Origin: Palleniella intestinalis
Lineage (GTDB): Bacteria > Bacteroidota > Bacteroidia > Bacteroidales > Bacteroidaceae
DNA: 64,000 bases
Direction of reading: 5' to 3'
Assembly (NCBI RefSeq): GCF_013166595.1
Contig: NZ_JABKKG010000001.1
Span: forward strand, 434,001-498,000
Part shown: positions 43,816-53,093 of the stretch, piece after piece
Layout: each line of letters starts with the position of its first letter
How positions within the stretch are numbered: the stretch's first letter is position 1
Made by a program: the position numbers and the translations under genes
Notes under the pieces: model-generated
What the model was told of the DNA's origin: nothing
Database searches by the model: none
What the model saw: only the letters and a program-made list of their open reading frames with translations

Positions 43816-45936
43816 ATGAAAAGAACAGCTTCGTTTTTCATCCTTGTTTTCTTTGTATATACCGGAATTTTTGCACAAAGCAACCGCAGCAAGAAGACCA
43901 ACCTGCTGCGCTCGACAGACAAGGCATTCTTCATGACCGAAGAGGCTCAACGCATAGGAAACCAAGTCGTGGCATACCAGCGTGTGACTGGCGGATGGCC
44001 TAAAAACATCGACATGTGCCGGCAACTGAGCAAAGAGGAACTTGCGGAAGTCATAAAGCAGAAAAGCCGACGCAACGATTCCACTACTGACAACAATGCG
44101 ACAACGACACAGCTTCTCTTCCTTGCCCGACTCTACAAGGCTACAGGAGGCAAAGAATGGAAAGAGGCATGCAAAAAGGCAGTGGACTACCTCATCAGCG
44201 GACAATACGAAAACGGAGGCTGGCCGCAGTTCTGGCCTGAGATGCGCGACTATCAGGTGCACATAACCTATAACGACAATGCCATGGTGAACACGCTTTC
44301 ACTGTTCCAAGACATCATCAATGGAAAAGAGCCTTTTGACAGTGACCTGTTCGACAAGGCAACAAAGGAACGGTTGAAGAAGTCGTTTGACAAAGGCATC
44401 GAGTGCATCCTCAACACACAAATCGTTGTGAAAGGGAAACCTACGGTATGGTGTCAGCAGCACGACCGCAACACAATGAAGCCTGCCCCTGCACGTGCTT
44501 ATGAGCTGCCGTCGTTCTGTTCGCAGGAGAGTTGTGAGATAGTGCGTCTGCTCATGACACTGCCAAATCCTGACAAGCGTGTGAGAAAAGCCGTCCACAG
44601 TGCAATGGCGTGGTTTGACAAATACAAATTGACAGGCTTGCGTGTGACAAGGACAGGCGAAAAAGGCAGCACAGACAGAGACACAAAACTCGTCAAAGAT
44701 GCCGGCGGAAGCCCTTTGTGGGCACGGTTCTATGACCTTGACCGCTGCGAACCTTTCGTATGCGACCGTGACGGCATACCACGCCGCAGCCTGGAAGAGA
44801 TAGGCAGAGAGCGACGCGGCGGCTACAGCTGGTTCAACAACTACCCTGCCCTACTCTACCCTCTGTACGAGCAATGGGCTGACAAATACGACAAGCGGAA
44901 CAAAGTGCGCATCTCCCTTTCTACAAAAGGTGCGAACGAGAACGGCACGATAGATATGTCGCGCAAGCCTTCGCCTGACAAACGTAAGTTCAACGTTATA
45001 GTAAAAGCGGGTGAAAGCATACAGCAAGCGATAGAGAAAGCTCCTTTGGACGGAGCACAACCGTTCAAAATCCTGCTTCTCAAAGGCACTTACAGCCAGA
45101 AAGTGATTATCGACCGCCCTAACATTATCCTTGTCGGAGAGGACAGGGACAGCACAATCATCGTCCTTGCTGAAGGGGCGAAGAGCATGCCAGAAGGCGA
45201 ATACCGTGGCAAACCGATAGGACGCGGCGTGATTTCTATCACGGAGGACGGCAACGACTGTGTTATCAGCGGACTGACGGTCTATAACAATTATGGCACA
45301 ACCGTGGAGAACACCACCTCGCATCAGTTTGCCATTTATGGCCGTGGCACACGCACAATTGTGGTGAACTGCAACGTATGGGCGGACGGCAATGACGCTC
45401 TTGCGCTTTGGGCGAAAGGCGGGGACGGCATGTACTACCATGCCGACCTTGATCTTCGTTGCCCGGGAGTGGACTTTCTTTGTCCTCGCGGCTGGTGTTA
45501 TGCCACCAGATGCAGGTTCTACGGTGACGGACGTGCTATAATATGGCATGACGGACGTGGTGATAAGACCAAGAAACTTGTCATAAAGGATTCATCCTTC
45601 GATGCAAAACGCCCCACTATCCTCGGTCGTTGGCATCACGACTCGCAGTTCTTCCTCGTCAACTGCCACATGTCGGAGAACATTCTTGACACGAACATTT
45701 CCTACGCTTACAGCGACAAAGTGCTTGACCCGTGCCCTTGGGGACAGCGCACCTATTATTTCGGATGCACTCGCGACGGTGGCAACAGTGGCTGGCTAAG
45801 GAACAATCTGCAGGAATCGGAGGAGAAGCCGGAATTCCATGCCATCACAGCCTCATGGACATTCGACAACAAATGGAATCCTGAAAAGCGCCTGCGCGAG
45901 CTTTGGGATGTCGTGCAATATAGCATTTTGAAATAA
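43816..45936 (+). CDS. Secreted pectate lyase (PL10) fused to pectinesterase-like (CE8) domain
   Basis: 706 residues with a signal peptide (FFILVFFVYTGIFAQ). Residues about 30-370 are a PL10 lyase: VAYQRVTGGWPKNIDM, YENGGWPQFWPEM, TVWCQQHDRNTMKPAPARAY and RGGYSWFNNYP. Residues about 385-700 are a CE8-type beta-helix: GESIQQAIEKAP, IILVGEDRDSTII, then GNDALALW where CE8 enzymes have GxQDT, VDFLCPRG for the second Asp and TILGRWHHDSQ for the Arg motif. The two Asp and the Arg are kept, but the oxyanion Gln is Asn. The fusion would de-esterify and cleave homogalacturonan together. It heads a four-gene operon. Confidence 0.9.
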   Translation: MKRTASFFILVFFVYTGIFAQSNRSKKTNLLRSTDKAFFMTEEAQRIGNQVVAYQRVTGGWPKNIDMCRQLSKEELAEVIKQKSRRNDSTTDNNATTTQLLFLARLYKATGGKEWKEACKKAVDYLISGQYENGGWPQFWPEMRDYQVHITYNDNAMVNTLSLFQDIINGKEPFDSDLFDKATKERLKKSFDKGIECILNTQIVVKGKPTVWCQQHDRNTMKPAPARAYELPSFCSQESCEIVRLLMTLPNPDKRVRKAVHSAMAWFDKYKLTGLRVTRTGEKGSTDRDTKLVKDAGGSPLWARFYDLDRCEPFVCDRDGIPRRSLEEIGRERRGGYSWFNNYPALLYPLYEQWADKYDKRNKVRISLSTKGANENGTIDMSRKPSPDKRKFNVIVKAGESIQQAIEKAPLDGAQPFKILLLKGTYSQKVIIDRPNIILVGEDRDSTIIVLAEGAKSMPEGEYRGKPIGRGVISITEDGNDCVISGLTVYNNYGTTVENTTSHQFAIYGRGTRTIVVNCNVWADGNDALALWAKGGDGMYYHADLDLRCPGVDFLCPRGWCYATRCRFYGDGRAIIWHDGRGDKTKKLVIKDSSFDAKRPTILGRWHHDSQFFLVNCHMSENILDTNISYAYSDKVLDPCPWGQRTYYFGCTRDGGNSGWLRNNLQESEEKPEFHAITASWTFDNKWNPEKRLRELWDVVQYSILK

Positions 45937-45956
45937 AAATATAATAAACTACAATA

Positions 45957-47294
45957 ATGAACACACACATTTTTTCCATGAAAAACATACTGACAGCCAT
46001 TCTTTGTTTGCTGACTATCACCGGCAACGCCTATGCACAGAAAAGCTCTCTTCCGAAAGTGAAGAAATGCCTCTATGACTTTGTCGTTCCGGACAATGGC
46101 GATTTTGCTGCTGCAATAACAGCTGCAAACAACAGAAAAGACACAGCCAAACGATTCAGGATATTTGTGCGGCAAGGAAACTATGTAATTCCGGCCTCCA
46201 CAACAGCCACCATAACGGGTATGGACGATAAAGAGTATCCTGACCCGCGAACAGACCTTACTGCAAGCAATGTGTCTGTCATCGGGGAAAACATGGAGAC
46301 TACATCTATCAAAAACACATGTCCGGAAATCACTATTGACGGCAAATGGGGACCGGCGTGTCCTATCGAAGGATTGAGGAAGGCATACACGCTGCATAAT
46401 TGCGGTACGGACAACTATTTCCAAGACATAAAGTTCATAAACGGAATGAAGGACCATACCGGACGTGGCGAGGCCTATGAGGAGAGTGGCGACCGCACTG
46501 TATGCAAGAATGTAGGACTGTGGGGATATCAGGACACTTACTGTTCAAACCGTGATTCGGCACGCTACTATTTCGAGGGCGGAGTGATACGCGGCCGTAC
46601 TGACTATTTATGTGGCAAAGGAGACATACTGTTTAACGGTGTGGAGTTCAGGCAATGTGAGAAAGGTGGATACATCACAGCACCTTCACGCTCAGTGAAA
46701 TACGGTTATTTGATGTACAATTGCTCCGTGACAGGTGAGACTCCTGACATTGACGGGACATATACACTCGGGCGACCATGGGGAAAGGGGACGCCAATCA
46801 ACTTATGGATAAACACAAAGTTTTATGTTCGCCCTTCTGCAATAGGATGGGCAGAGATGTCAGGTGGATGGCCTGCAAGGTTTGCGGAATATGGTTCGCA
46901 TGACAACCAAGGAACAATAATTGACCTCAGCGAGCGCAAAACTGTATGGAAGCATAAGGACGGAGATGCTCATGAGAACAATCCGTTGCTGTCTGCCGAA
47001 GAGGTTGCGGCTATAAAGCCTGAGACTGCACTGCTCGGAAATGACAACTGGAAGCCGATGGAGATTGCTGCCGACGCTCCAATGGCAAAGAATGTGAGAA
47101 TCAAGAAAGGATGGCTTTTGTGGGAAAACAATGACAACACACTTTGTTGGGTTGTCTGCAAGAACGGCATTGCATGGCGTTTCACAACTGCTCCGAAAGT
47201 CAAGATTGATGACGACGGCAGCACCTATTCTGTCAGAGCCGCCAATGAGCGTGGAGGATTAGGACGTGAGGTTAAGGCTGTGAACCGGAATTAA
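45957..47294 (+). CDS. Secreted pectinesterase (CE8)
   Basis: 445 residues. The signal peptide is best read from the second Met (MKNILTAILCLLTITGNAYA, ATG at 45978). The upstream ATG adds seven residues. CE8 motifs are GYQDTYCSNRDSARYYFEGG with the first catalytic Asp, GRTDYLCGKGDILFN with the second, and LGRPWGKG with Arg. A C-terminal extension of about 100 residues (KKGWLLWENNDNTLCWVVCK) looks like an added beta-sandwich. It removes methyl groups from pectin. It follows the fusion gene by 20 bp. Confidence 0.92.
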   Translation: MNTHIFSMKNILTAILCLLTITGNAYAQKSSLPKVKKCLYDFVVPDNGDFAAAITAANNRKDTAKRFRIFVRQGNYVIPASTTATITGMDDKEYPDPRTDLTASNVSVIGENMETTSIKNTCPEITIDGKWGPACPIEGLRKAYTLHNCGTDNYFQDIKFINGMKDHTGRGEAYEESGDRTVCKNVGLWGYQDTYCSNRDSARYYFEGGVIRGRTDYLCGKGDILFNGVEFRQCEKGGYITAPSRSVKYGYLMYNCSVTGETPDIDGTYTLGRPWGKGTPINLWINTKFYVRPSAIGWAEMSGGWPARFAEYGSHDNQGTIIDLSERKTVWKHKDGDAHENNPLLSAEEVAAIKPETALLGNDNWKPMEIAADAPMAKNVRIKKGWLLWENNDNTLCWVVCKNGIAWRFTTAPKVKIDDDGSTYSVRAANERGGLGREVKAVNRN

Positions 47295-47314
47295 ATCCAT
47301 TATCGACAATCATC

Positions 47315-48814
47315 ATGATTAAAAGAATTATTCTTGGTGCAAGCATGGCTGTTGCTTTCGCAGGCGTAGCACAAGCACAGCAGTTGCCGGCATTCCCCGG
47401 AGCGGAAGGTTTTGGACGATATACCACAGGAGGACGCGGAGGAGAGGTTTACCATGTGACCACATTGGATGATAACGAAACAAAAGGAACACTGCGCCAT
47501 GCTTTGATGCAGGAGGGCAAAAGAACCATTGTTTTTGATGTTGCCGGCACAATATTCTTGAAAAAGCCACTACGGATTGTTAACGGCGACCTTACCATTG
47601 CAGGGCAGACAGCTCCCGGAGGTGGCATTTGCATTGCAGGCAACCAGTTCTCACTCAACGCAGACAACACCATTATGAGATATGTGCGCGTGAGAGTTGG
47701 CAACGAGCAAGGCGGCAGTCCTGACGGTATCGGCGGCACGGACTTCCACCGTATGATTATCGACCATTGCTCTGTCAGTTGGAGCGTGGACGAATGTTGC
47801 AGTGTCTATGGTGGCGAGGATTTCACCGTGCAATGGTGCATTTTCTCCGAACCACTGAGGTTTGGCGGTCATCAGAAAGGAGGAAGCCACGGCTATGGGG
47901 CAATCTTCGGTGGCGCGCGTGCCTCTTATCATCATAACCTTTTGGCACATGGAGAAAGCAGAATGCCACGACTTGGACCAAGACCAGGCACACAGACGCG
48001 CGAACATGTTGATGTGAGAAACAACGTAATCTATAATTGGGCGGGCGCAGGCTGCTATGGTTTTGAGGGCATGGCTGTCAATATGGTGAACAATTATTAC
48101 AAGCCGGGACCTGCAACTCCCAAGAACAATCGTGTCGGATACAGGATTGCGGCACCTGGAATACGCACCACACGATATGTTACAGGAAAGGACGGAAGAC
48201 CAAACGCTTGGAAACCAATGGAGCATGTTTGGGGACGGTTCTACATTAACGGCAATGTCATGGAGGGCAACGATGATGTAACTCGTGACAACTGGACTCA
48301 TGGTGTGCTTGAACAGATAGATCCAAAGACAAACGATGGTTTGTTCAATGACTCCATTGCAAAGGCTATACAACTAAGTGAGCCGATAGATTATGGCACG
48401 ATAACCACACATTCCGCTAATGAGGCGTTTCATAGAGTGCTGGAAGAAGCGGGATGCTCCAATGTGCGTGACATCATTGACCGGCGCATCATACAAGAGA
48501 CACTCACCGGAACAGCAACATTCCATGGCAGCATGTCTGACGACAGCCGTTCTTTCCCTGGATTCATAGACTCACAAAACGACGTTATTCCTGCCGGAGA
48601 GACTTCACCATGGCCGGAACTAAAGGCAACAAAAAAGGAACTTGCAGACCGCAAAGACACCGACGGTGACGGCATCCCTGACAAATGGGAAAAAGCCCAT
48701 GGACTTAATGCCAAGGACAAAACGGACGGCAACCTCTGCACATTGAGCAAAGAAGGCTATACTAATCTTGAAGTTTACCTTAATTCTCTTGTGGAAATTA
48801 AAGTTCCAAAATAA
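47315..48814 (+). CDS. Secreted pectate lyase (PL1)
   Basis: 499 residues with a signal peptide (ILGASMAVAFAGVAQAQQ). The right-handed beta-helix starts AFPGAEGFGRYTTGGRGGEV and continues with LTIAGQTAPGGGICIAGNQF, IMRYVRVRVGN, HCSVSWSVDE and NLLAHGESRMPRLG. This is the PL1 pattern of gut Bacteroidetes, with a likely catalytic Arg in SRMPR. A calcium-binding type repeat, DTDGDGIPDKWEKAHGLN, lies near the C-terminus. It cleaves de-esterified polygalacturonate by beta-elimination. Gaps to its neighbours are 20 and 17 bp. Confidence 0.93.
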   Translation: MIKRIILGASMAVAFAGVAQAQQLPAFPGAEGFGRYTTGGRGGEVYHVTTLDDNETKGTLRHALMQEGKRTIVFDVAGTIFLKKPLRIVNGDLTIAGQTAPGGGICIAGNQFSLNADNTIMRYVRVRVGNEQGGSPDGIGGTDFHRMIIDHCSVSWSVDECCSVYGGEDFTVQWCIFSEPLRFGGHQKGGSHGYGAIFGGARASYHHNLLAHGESRMPRLGPRPGTQTREHVDVRNNVIYNWAGAGCYGFEGMAVNMVNNYYKPGPATPKNNRVGYRIAAPGIRTTRYVTGKDGRPNAWKPMEHVWGRFYINGNVMEGNDDVTRDNWTHGVLEQIDPKTNDGLFNDSIAKAIQLSEPIDYGTITTHSANEAFHRVLEEAGCSNVRDIIDRRIIQETLTGTATFHGSMSDDSRSFPGFIDSQNDVIPAGETSPWPELKATKKELADRKDTDGDGIPDKWEKAHGLNAKDKTDGNLCTLSKEGYTNLEVYLNSLVEIKVPK

Positions 48815-48831
48815 ATTCAAAAAGACAATTT

Positions 48832-51699
48832 ATGCGAAACAATTTATCCTTCCTTATCCTCTCACTCTTCTTCTGTGCCGAAACCATGGCACAGCAATTC
48901 TCCCCTACTACAACAATCTGGACAAACAGAACGATAGAAAGCATACTTGCCCAAGCCGGGAAATACAAGACCGCAAAGGATGTAAACCCTAACGCTTCAA
49001 AGACAGAAAAGACCAATATCCAAGTGCCTTATGGCAATGACGGACGGGATTTCCTGACTGAATGGGCATACTCGGAATTTGTCTGGACTAACTTCTATCC
49101 TGTAGGAAACGGACGCATGGCTGCCATGGTTGCAGGCGGAATTGACAATGAGGTCATACAAATCAACGAGGATACAAGTTGGGACGGCTCGCCTTATGGC
49201 ACACTGAAGGACGAGAACGGTAACACATTGACCTCAATGGATGAGGTTTACAAGGCAAAACGCATCACAACCGTTAACCCTACAAGTGGAAGTGTGAAAG
49301 GCAATAGCAAATACTATAAGGACATAGCTGCGCAAGCCCTGAAGATTGACAATGCTCATACAAAAGAAGCTGTGCAATACCGATATGACCTTGAGAGCAT
49401 GGTCGAGGCCAAATTCCTTGGCAATCCTAAACGCCAAAGGGCATACAAATCGTTTGTGGAGCTGTACCTTGATTTCGGGCATAACAGCGCAAACGCCAAA
49501 AACTACACTAAAAGTCTTGACCTTACAACAGGCATCGTCACTGTCGAATATGACATTAACGGAACCCACCATAAGCGTGAGACATTCGCAAGCTATCCTG
49601 ACCAGGCGATAGTGACACGTATCTCCACTGACAGAAAGCAGGATTTCCATGCCACACTGCACAGCTATCATGCCACAGACACAAAATATTTCACTTATAA
49701 CAAGATAAGTGACAATGAGATAAGTCTGCGTGCCCACATCACTGACGGCAACAAAGACGGCAGCATCGGGTGCATCAACGCTGTCTGTTTCGAGGCACGT
49801 CTGATGCTTCGTGGAGACGGAAAGTTCCATGTTTCAGCAGACAAGAAGTCCATAAAAGTGAAAGGTGCAAAAGACACTGAGATTTATGTCGTTGGCGCTA
49901 CCAACTATGTGGATTACCTGAATCTTGACAATGAGAAACCGACACGTGACTGTCACCGCTATATTGCTAACATAAAGTCCAAGACTTATGGCAAAATCAT
50001 GCAACGACATAATGCTGATTTCACTCAGATGTTCAATCGCTCAAACCTTGAAATAGCGAATGTTGATGCAACAGACTACAGCAGTGTGCCGACAGAACTA
50101 CGTGTAAGAAAGAATGCAGAGGGCATGTCAGGATTCATGTTTGGTGGCGGTTCAAAACTTTATGCTAATCCAAAAGTGAACACGACTTACACTGACGGAG
50201 ACAACCAGCTTGCAGTGCTTGAGTTCAATTACGGCAAATATCTAATCATTTCCGGTTCACGACCGGGCAGAAAAGCCACACAGCCCGATGACATTGACAT
50301 AGCGGAAAGCCAGCCACTGAACCTGACAGGCAAATGGAATGCTGCAATGTCGGCAGGATGGAATGGCAAATATACTATCAATATCAACACAGAAATGAAC
50401 TATTGGGCTGCACAACCACTGAACATTGGCGAGTGTGAACGCCCTCTGACAGACACTTTCCATGAACTTGCAAAGAGCGGAAGCATAACAGCCGACTACC
50501 AATATGGCATAGGCAACAGCGCAACTTATAAGCCGGGAGCGCCGTGGGTGATGCACCATAACTTTGACCTTTGGCGCGGCACACAGCCTATTGACAACGC
50601 TACGGCAGGACTATGGCCTACCGGTGGTGCATGGCTGCTTGACCATGCTTGGCAGTATTATCTGTACAACAATGACAAGGAGTATCTCCGTGAACTGTAT
50701 CCTTACATGGCAGGAGCAGCACGCTTCTTCACTGACTTCTTGATTGTTGACCCTCAGACCGGCTATCTCATCACTGCCGCATCATGTTCTCCCGAACAAG
50801 GAGGTGTGCAGCCCGGTCCTGCTATGGACACACAGCTGATACGCAACTTGTACGATATGGTGCGGAAAGCTGCCAAAATCCTTGGAAAAGAAAATGAAGA
50901 TGCACAGCTTCTTGCAAAGATAGAGGAACAGATGCCTACAACATATTTTGCCGAAGAAAAGGGACGCTTGGCACCTAACCTCATTGACGGACAGGGATTG
51001 ATACAGGAATGGGTGCGCGGAGATGTAGGGTTTGACTTCTCAAAGAAGAACAATCCAGAAGAGGGAAAGTACAAATTCATCCATAACAAGTACACCGGTA
51101 AGGACATAAGCATCAATGAGCATTTTGCGAGCAACAACAGTATGCACCGCCATTGCTCACACTTATGGGAGATTTACCCAGGCACTCACCTCTCTGCTTT
51201 CAGCACAAATCCTGCCGAACAAGCTTTGTTCAAGGCTTTCCGCAAATCTGTTGATGCGCGCGGTGCAGGCACCGGACATGGCTGGGGAGTGGCGTGGCGC
51301 ATCAGTCTTAATGCAAGGGCACTTAACGGTGAGCAGTCATCAAAGATGTTGGAGCAGCTTTTCCAGACACGCACATCGCCTAACCTGTTTGACCAGCACC
51401 CTAATTTCCAGATTGACGGAAACTATGGAGCTACGGCAGGCATATTGGAAATGCTCATACAGAGCCACGACGGTGCTGTCACACTGTTGCCGGCGATTCC
51501 ACAAAGATGGGCAAACGGTTCGTTCAAAGGTTTCGTCACTCGTGAGGGAGCAGTGATTGACCTTGTATGGCTGAATGGCAACCCCACGGAATTGACCATC
51601 CATGCCACAAAGACCCAACCTCTCCGCATACGAGTAATAGGCATGGAAGAACAAACAATAGATATGGAAAAAGGCAAGACATACACCCTGAAATTATAG
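48832..51699 (+). CDS. Glycoside hydrolase family 95 (alpha-L-fucosidase/galactosidase)
   Basis: 955 residues with a signal peptide (LSFLILSLFFCAETMAQ). The N-terminal beta domain has PVGNGRMAAMVAGGIDNEVI, QINEDTSWDGSP. The (alpha/alpha)6 barrel has YTININTEMNYWAAQPLN with the paired Asn, SPEQGG at the general-acid Glu region and QIDGNYGATAGILEML with the Asp. It is longer than most GH95 (about 750-850) because of inserts in the first half. In a pectin operon it probably removes L-fucose or L-galactose from rhamnogalacturonan or xyloglucan side chains. It is the last gene of the operon. Confidence 0.9.
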   Translation: MRNNLSFLILSLFFCAETMAQQFSPTTTIWTNRTIESILAQAGKYKTAKDVNPNASKTEKTNIQVPYGNDGRDFLTEWAYSEFVWTNFYPVGNGRMAAMVAGGIDNEVIQINEDTSWDGSPYGTLKDENGNTLTSMDEVYKAKRITTVNPTSGSVKGNSKYYKDIAAQALKIDNAHTKEAVQYRYDLESMVEAKFLGNPKRQRAYKSFVELYLDFGHNSANAKNYTKSLDLTTGIVTVEYDINGTHHKRETFASYPDQAIVTRISTDRKQDFHATLHSYHATDTKYFTYNKISDNEISLRAHITDGNKDGSIGCINAVCFEARLMLRGDGKFHVSADKKSIKVKGAKDTEIYVVGATNYVDYLNLDNEKPTRDCHRYIANIKSKTYGKIMQRHNADFTQMFNRSNLEIANVDATDYSSVPTELRVRKNAEGMSGFMFGGGSKLYANPKVNTTYTDGDNQLAVLEFNYGKYLIISGSRPGRKATQPDDIDIAESQPLNLTGKWNAAMSAGWNGKYTININTEMNYWAAQPLNIGECERPLTDTFHELAKSGSITADYQYGIGNSATYKPGAPWVMHHNFDLWRGTQPIDNATAGLWPTGGAWLLDHAWQYYLYNNDKEYLRELYPYMAGAARFFTDFLIVDPQTGYLITAASCSPEQGGVQPGPAMDTQLIRNLYDMVRKAAKILGKENEDAQLLAKIEEQMPTTYFAEEKGRLAPNLIDGQGLIQEWVRGDVGFDFSKKNNPEEGKYKFIHNKYTGKDISINEHFASNNSMHRHCSHLWEIYPGTHLSAFSTNPAEQALFKAFRKSVDARGAGTGHGWGVAWRISLNARALNGEQSSKMLEQLFQTRTSPNLFDQHPNFQIDGNYGATAGILEMLIQSHDGAVTLLPAIPQRWANGSFKGFVTREGAVIDLVWLNGNPTELTIHATKTQPLRIRVIGMEEQTIDMEKGKTYTLKL

Positions 51700-51720
51700 T
51701 TTGAAATAAGCATCAACAGT

Positions 51721-51758
51721 AATCCCCGTGTCATTCTCTCATGGCACGGGGATTCTTG
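51721..51758 (+). terminator. Terminator of the pectin operon
   Basis: A 14-bp stem (AATCCCCGTGTCAT at 51721-51734 with 51741-51754, one G-T) with a 6-nt loop, then CTTG. It has no real U-tract, so efficiency is uncertain. Confidence 0.7.
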
Positions 51759-51770
51759 ATATTACAATAG

Positions 51771-51858
51771 GTTACCTTTTGCACTGTCAAGTGTCACGTT
51801 TCATGACACAAACCGTTACGTTTTAATTTGTCATTCGTAACCTTTTGTTTTTTCATGT
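51771..51858. repeat. 22-bp-period repeat, cluster E (four units, diverged)
   Basis: Four consecutive 22-bp units begin GTTACCTTTT (51771), GTCACGTTTC (51793), GTTACGTTTT (51815) and GTAACCTTTT (51837). They are more diverged than in clusters C and D but keep the exact period. It lies between convergent genes. Confidence 0.8.
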
Positions 51859-51933
51859 CAGACAATCTTGGCTACGTTAAATATATCACTGAAAAACTAT
51901 CGATTATAAAAACTTTCCAGATATAGTAAAGTC

Positions 51934-52419
51934 CTACAAAGAAACTTCTACATTAGACAGTATTGTTGCTGTTGCGTGATGTCCCTCTGGCAAAACAGCC
52001 TTTGTCCCAGGAATAAAGATGCATGGCCATACAAAAAGAGCAGTGATAACAGACAAAGGAGTCCTATTCTTGCCATAAACTCTGCAACTTCCACTCAAAG
52101 GAGCTTTTGTTCCATCCCTCAAGACTAAGTTTGAGAAATTCATTTCCAATCGTCCTTTCGTGCCTGCAAGTGAGGATTTCTTGGCTTCTGTTACACGTGC
52201 CTCAACCATAGAACCTGCCGGTATAGCGGTTTTTCCATTAACCATAACAGGACTTGTGACACGGAAACGAACCATATCACCTACCTCAACGTTCTTAGCC
52301 TGAACAGTTTGTGCAGCTTCCACCTCAATCGTGGTTCCGGTTTTGATTGTCACTGTCTCTTTTTGTGCAAAAGAAAAAGTGCTACAAAGTAGCAAACATG
52401 AGACAAAAATCTTTCTCAT
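51934..52419 (-). CDS. Exported protein of unknown family
   Basis: 161 residues from MRKIFVSCLLLCSTFSFAQ, a clear signal peptide. The mature part is beta-rich with small-domain repeats: VTIKTGTTIEVEAAQTVQAK, VGDMVRFRVTSPVMVNGKTA, IPAGSMVEARVTEAK and GRLEMNFSNLVLRDGTKAPL. A hydrophobic stretch near residues 120-140 (LSVITALFVWPCIFIPGTKA) could be a membrane segment. I do not recognise a defined function. A longer frame from 52473 is less likely because it buries the signal peptide. The leader is the rod-shaped RNA described next. Confidence 0.7.
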   Translation of the reverse strand: MRKIFVSCLLLCSTFSFAQKETVTIKTGTTIEVEAAQTVQAKNVEVGDMVRFRVTSPVMVNGKTAIPAGSMVEARVTEAKKSSLAGTKGRLEMNFSNLVLRDGTKAPLSGSCRVYGKNRTPLSVITALFVWPCIFIPGTKAVLPEGHHATATILSNVEVSL

Positions 52420-52475
52420 AATACAATACATTGCCTCCCAGTCCCAACTTGGCATTAAAGTTTGTTCCTTCAAAA

Positions 52476-52645
52476 GGCGTGGAACTGTATGCCCACGTCT
52501 CTATGTGAAGGTGCTAGGAAAACCTTAATGTGCAGATATGGGAATAACAGCCCCACGCATATGCGTGAAGACAGTTAAGCCATCGTCTTGCACATTGTGA
52601 TTAAGTTTCCTAGGCTTTTCACATACAAGAAGAAGACATAACGCC
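52476..52645 (-). ncRNA. Rod-shaped structured RNA, 6S-like or long structured leader
   Basis: On the minus strand GGCGT/ACGCC closes the fold at 52641-52645 and 52476-52480. Successive helices are TATGTGAA with TTCACATA (52618-52625/52503-52510), CTAGGAAA with TTTCCTAG (52606-52613/52514-52521), CTTAAT with ATTAAG, and TGTGCA with TGCACA (52589-52594/52529-52534). The tip is CACGCATATGCGTG (52554-52567). Bulges separate the helices, so the result is a long rod of about 170 nt, as in 6S RNA. The promoter at 52697-52727 points into it. The exported-protein gene starts 56 bp downstream, so a leader is also possible. Confidence 0.5.
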
Positions 52646-52696
52646 TCTTTTTAACCGAAATGTAGTGGAAAAGGATATAATGTCCAATTCCACTTA

Positions 52697-52727
52697 CAAA
52701 TTTAGCGATTTTTTTTGTATTAACAAA
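52697..52727 (-). promoter_or_regulatory. Promoter of the rod-shaped RNA
   Basis: On the minus strand TTTG (52724-52727), 19 bp, then TAAATTTG (52697-52704). A small hairpin (GTGGAA...TTCCAC) lies just after the expected start, before the rod. Confidence 0.65.
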
Positions 52728-52842
52728 GGAATCATTGAAGAAAATACAGAAAAACCAATTTTATGGGCTTCAATTGGAATAATTCAAATTAAAAATTTAC
52801 ATTACAATACAGTTCGTATTGACTATTTTACAACATAAAAGA

Positions 52843-52932
52843 GTGTGGCGCTGCCACACATACATAGAGAGCATTCGCACTATCTGCAGGGCTGAAGCCC
52901 GCAGTTACCATAAAGAATGTGGCTCCGCCACA
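52843..52932. repeat. Triple-hairpin palindromic element
   Basis: Three compact hairpins in 90 bp: GTGTGGC-gct-GCCACAC (52843-52859), CTGC-a-GGGC-tgaa-GCCCGCAG (52884-52904) and TGTGGC-tcc-GCCACA (52918-52932). The first and third share their stem sequence. No gene overlaps. It resembles a REP-type palindromic unit. Confidence 0.6.
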
Positions 52933-53000
52933 ATTATTAATGAAACAGCTATATCAATGTACTATTTCCGAAATATTCATTCTTTATCACTCTATAATAC

Positions 53001-53042
53001 AAAAAACAAGTCCTGCACCACAAAGATGATGCAGGACTTGTT
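53001..53042 (-). terminator. Terminator of the nuo operon
   Basis: A perfect 13-bp stem (AACAAGTCCTGCA, 53005-53017, with 53030-53042), followed on the minus strand by TTTTTTG. It begins about 50 bp after the nuoN stop. Confidence 0.87.
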
Positions 53043-53093
53043 ATATAGAGTTTTTAGCTAATGAGAATGTCTCGTCACTATAAAGCCTTTAGC

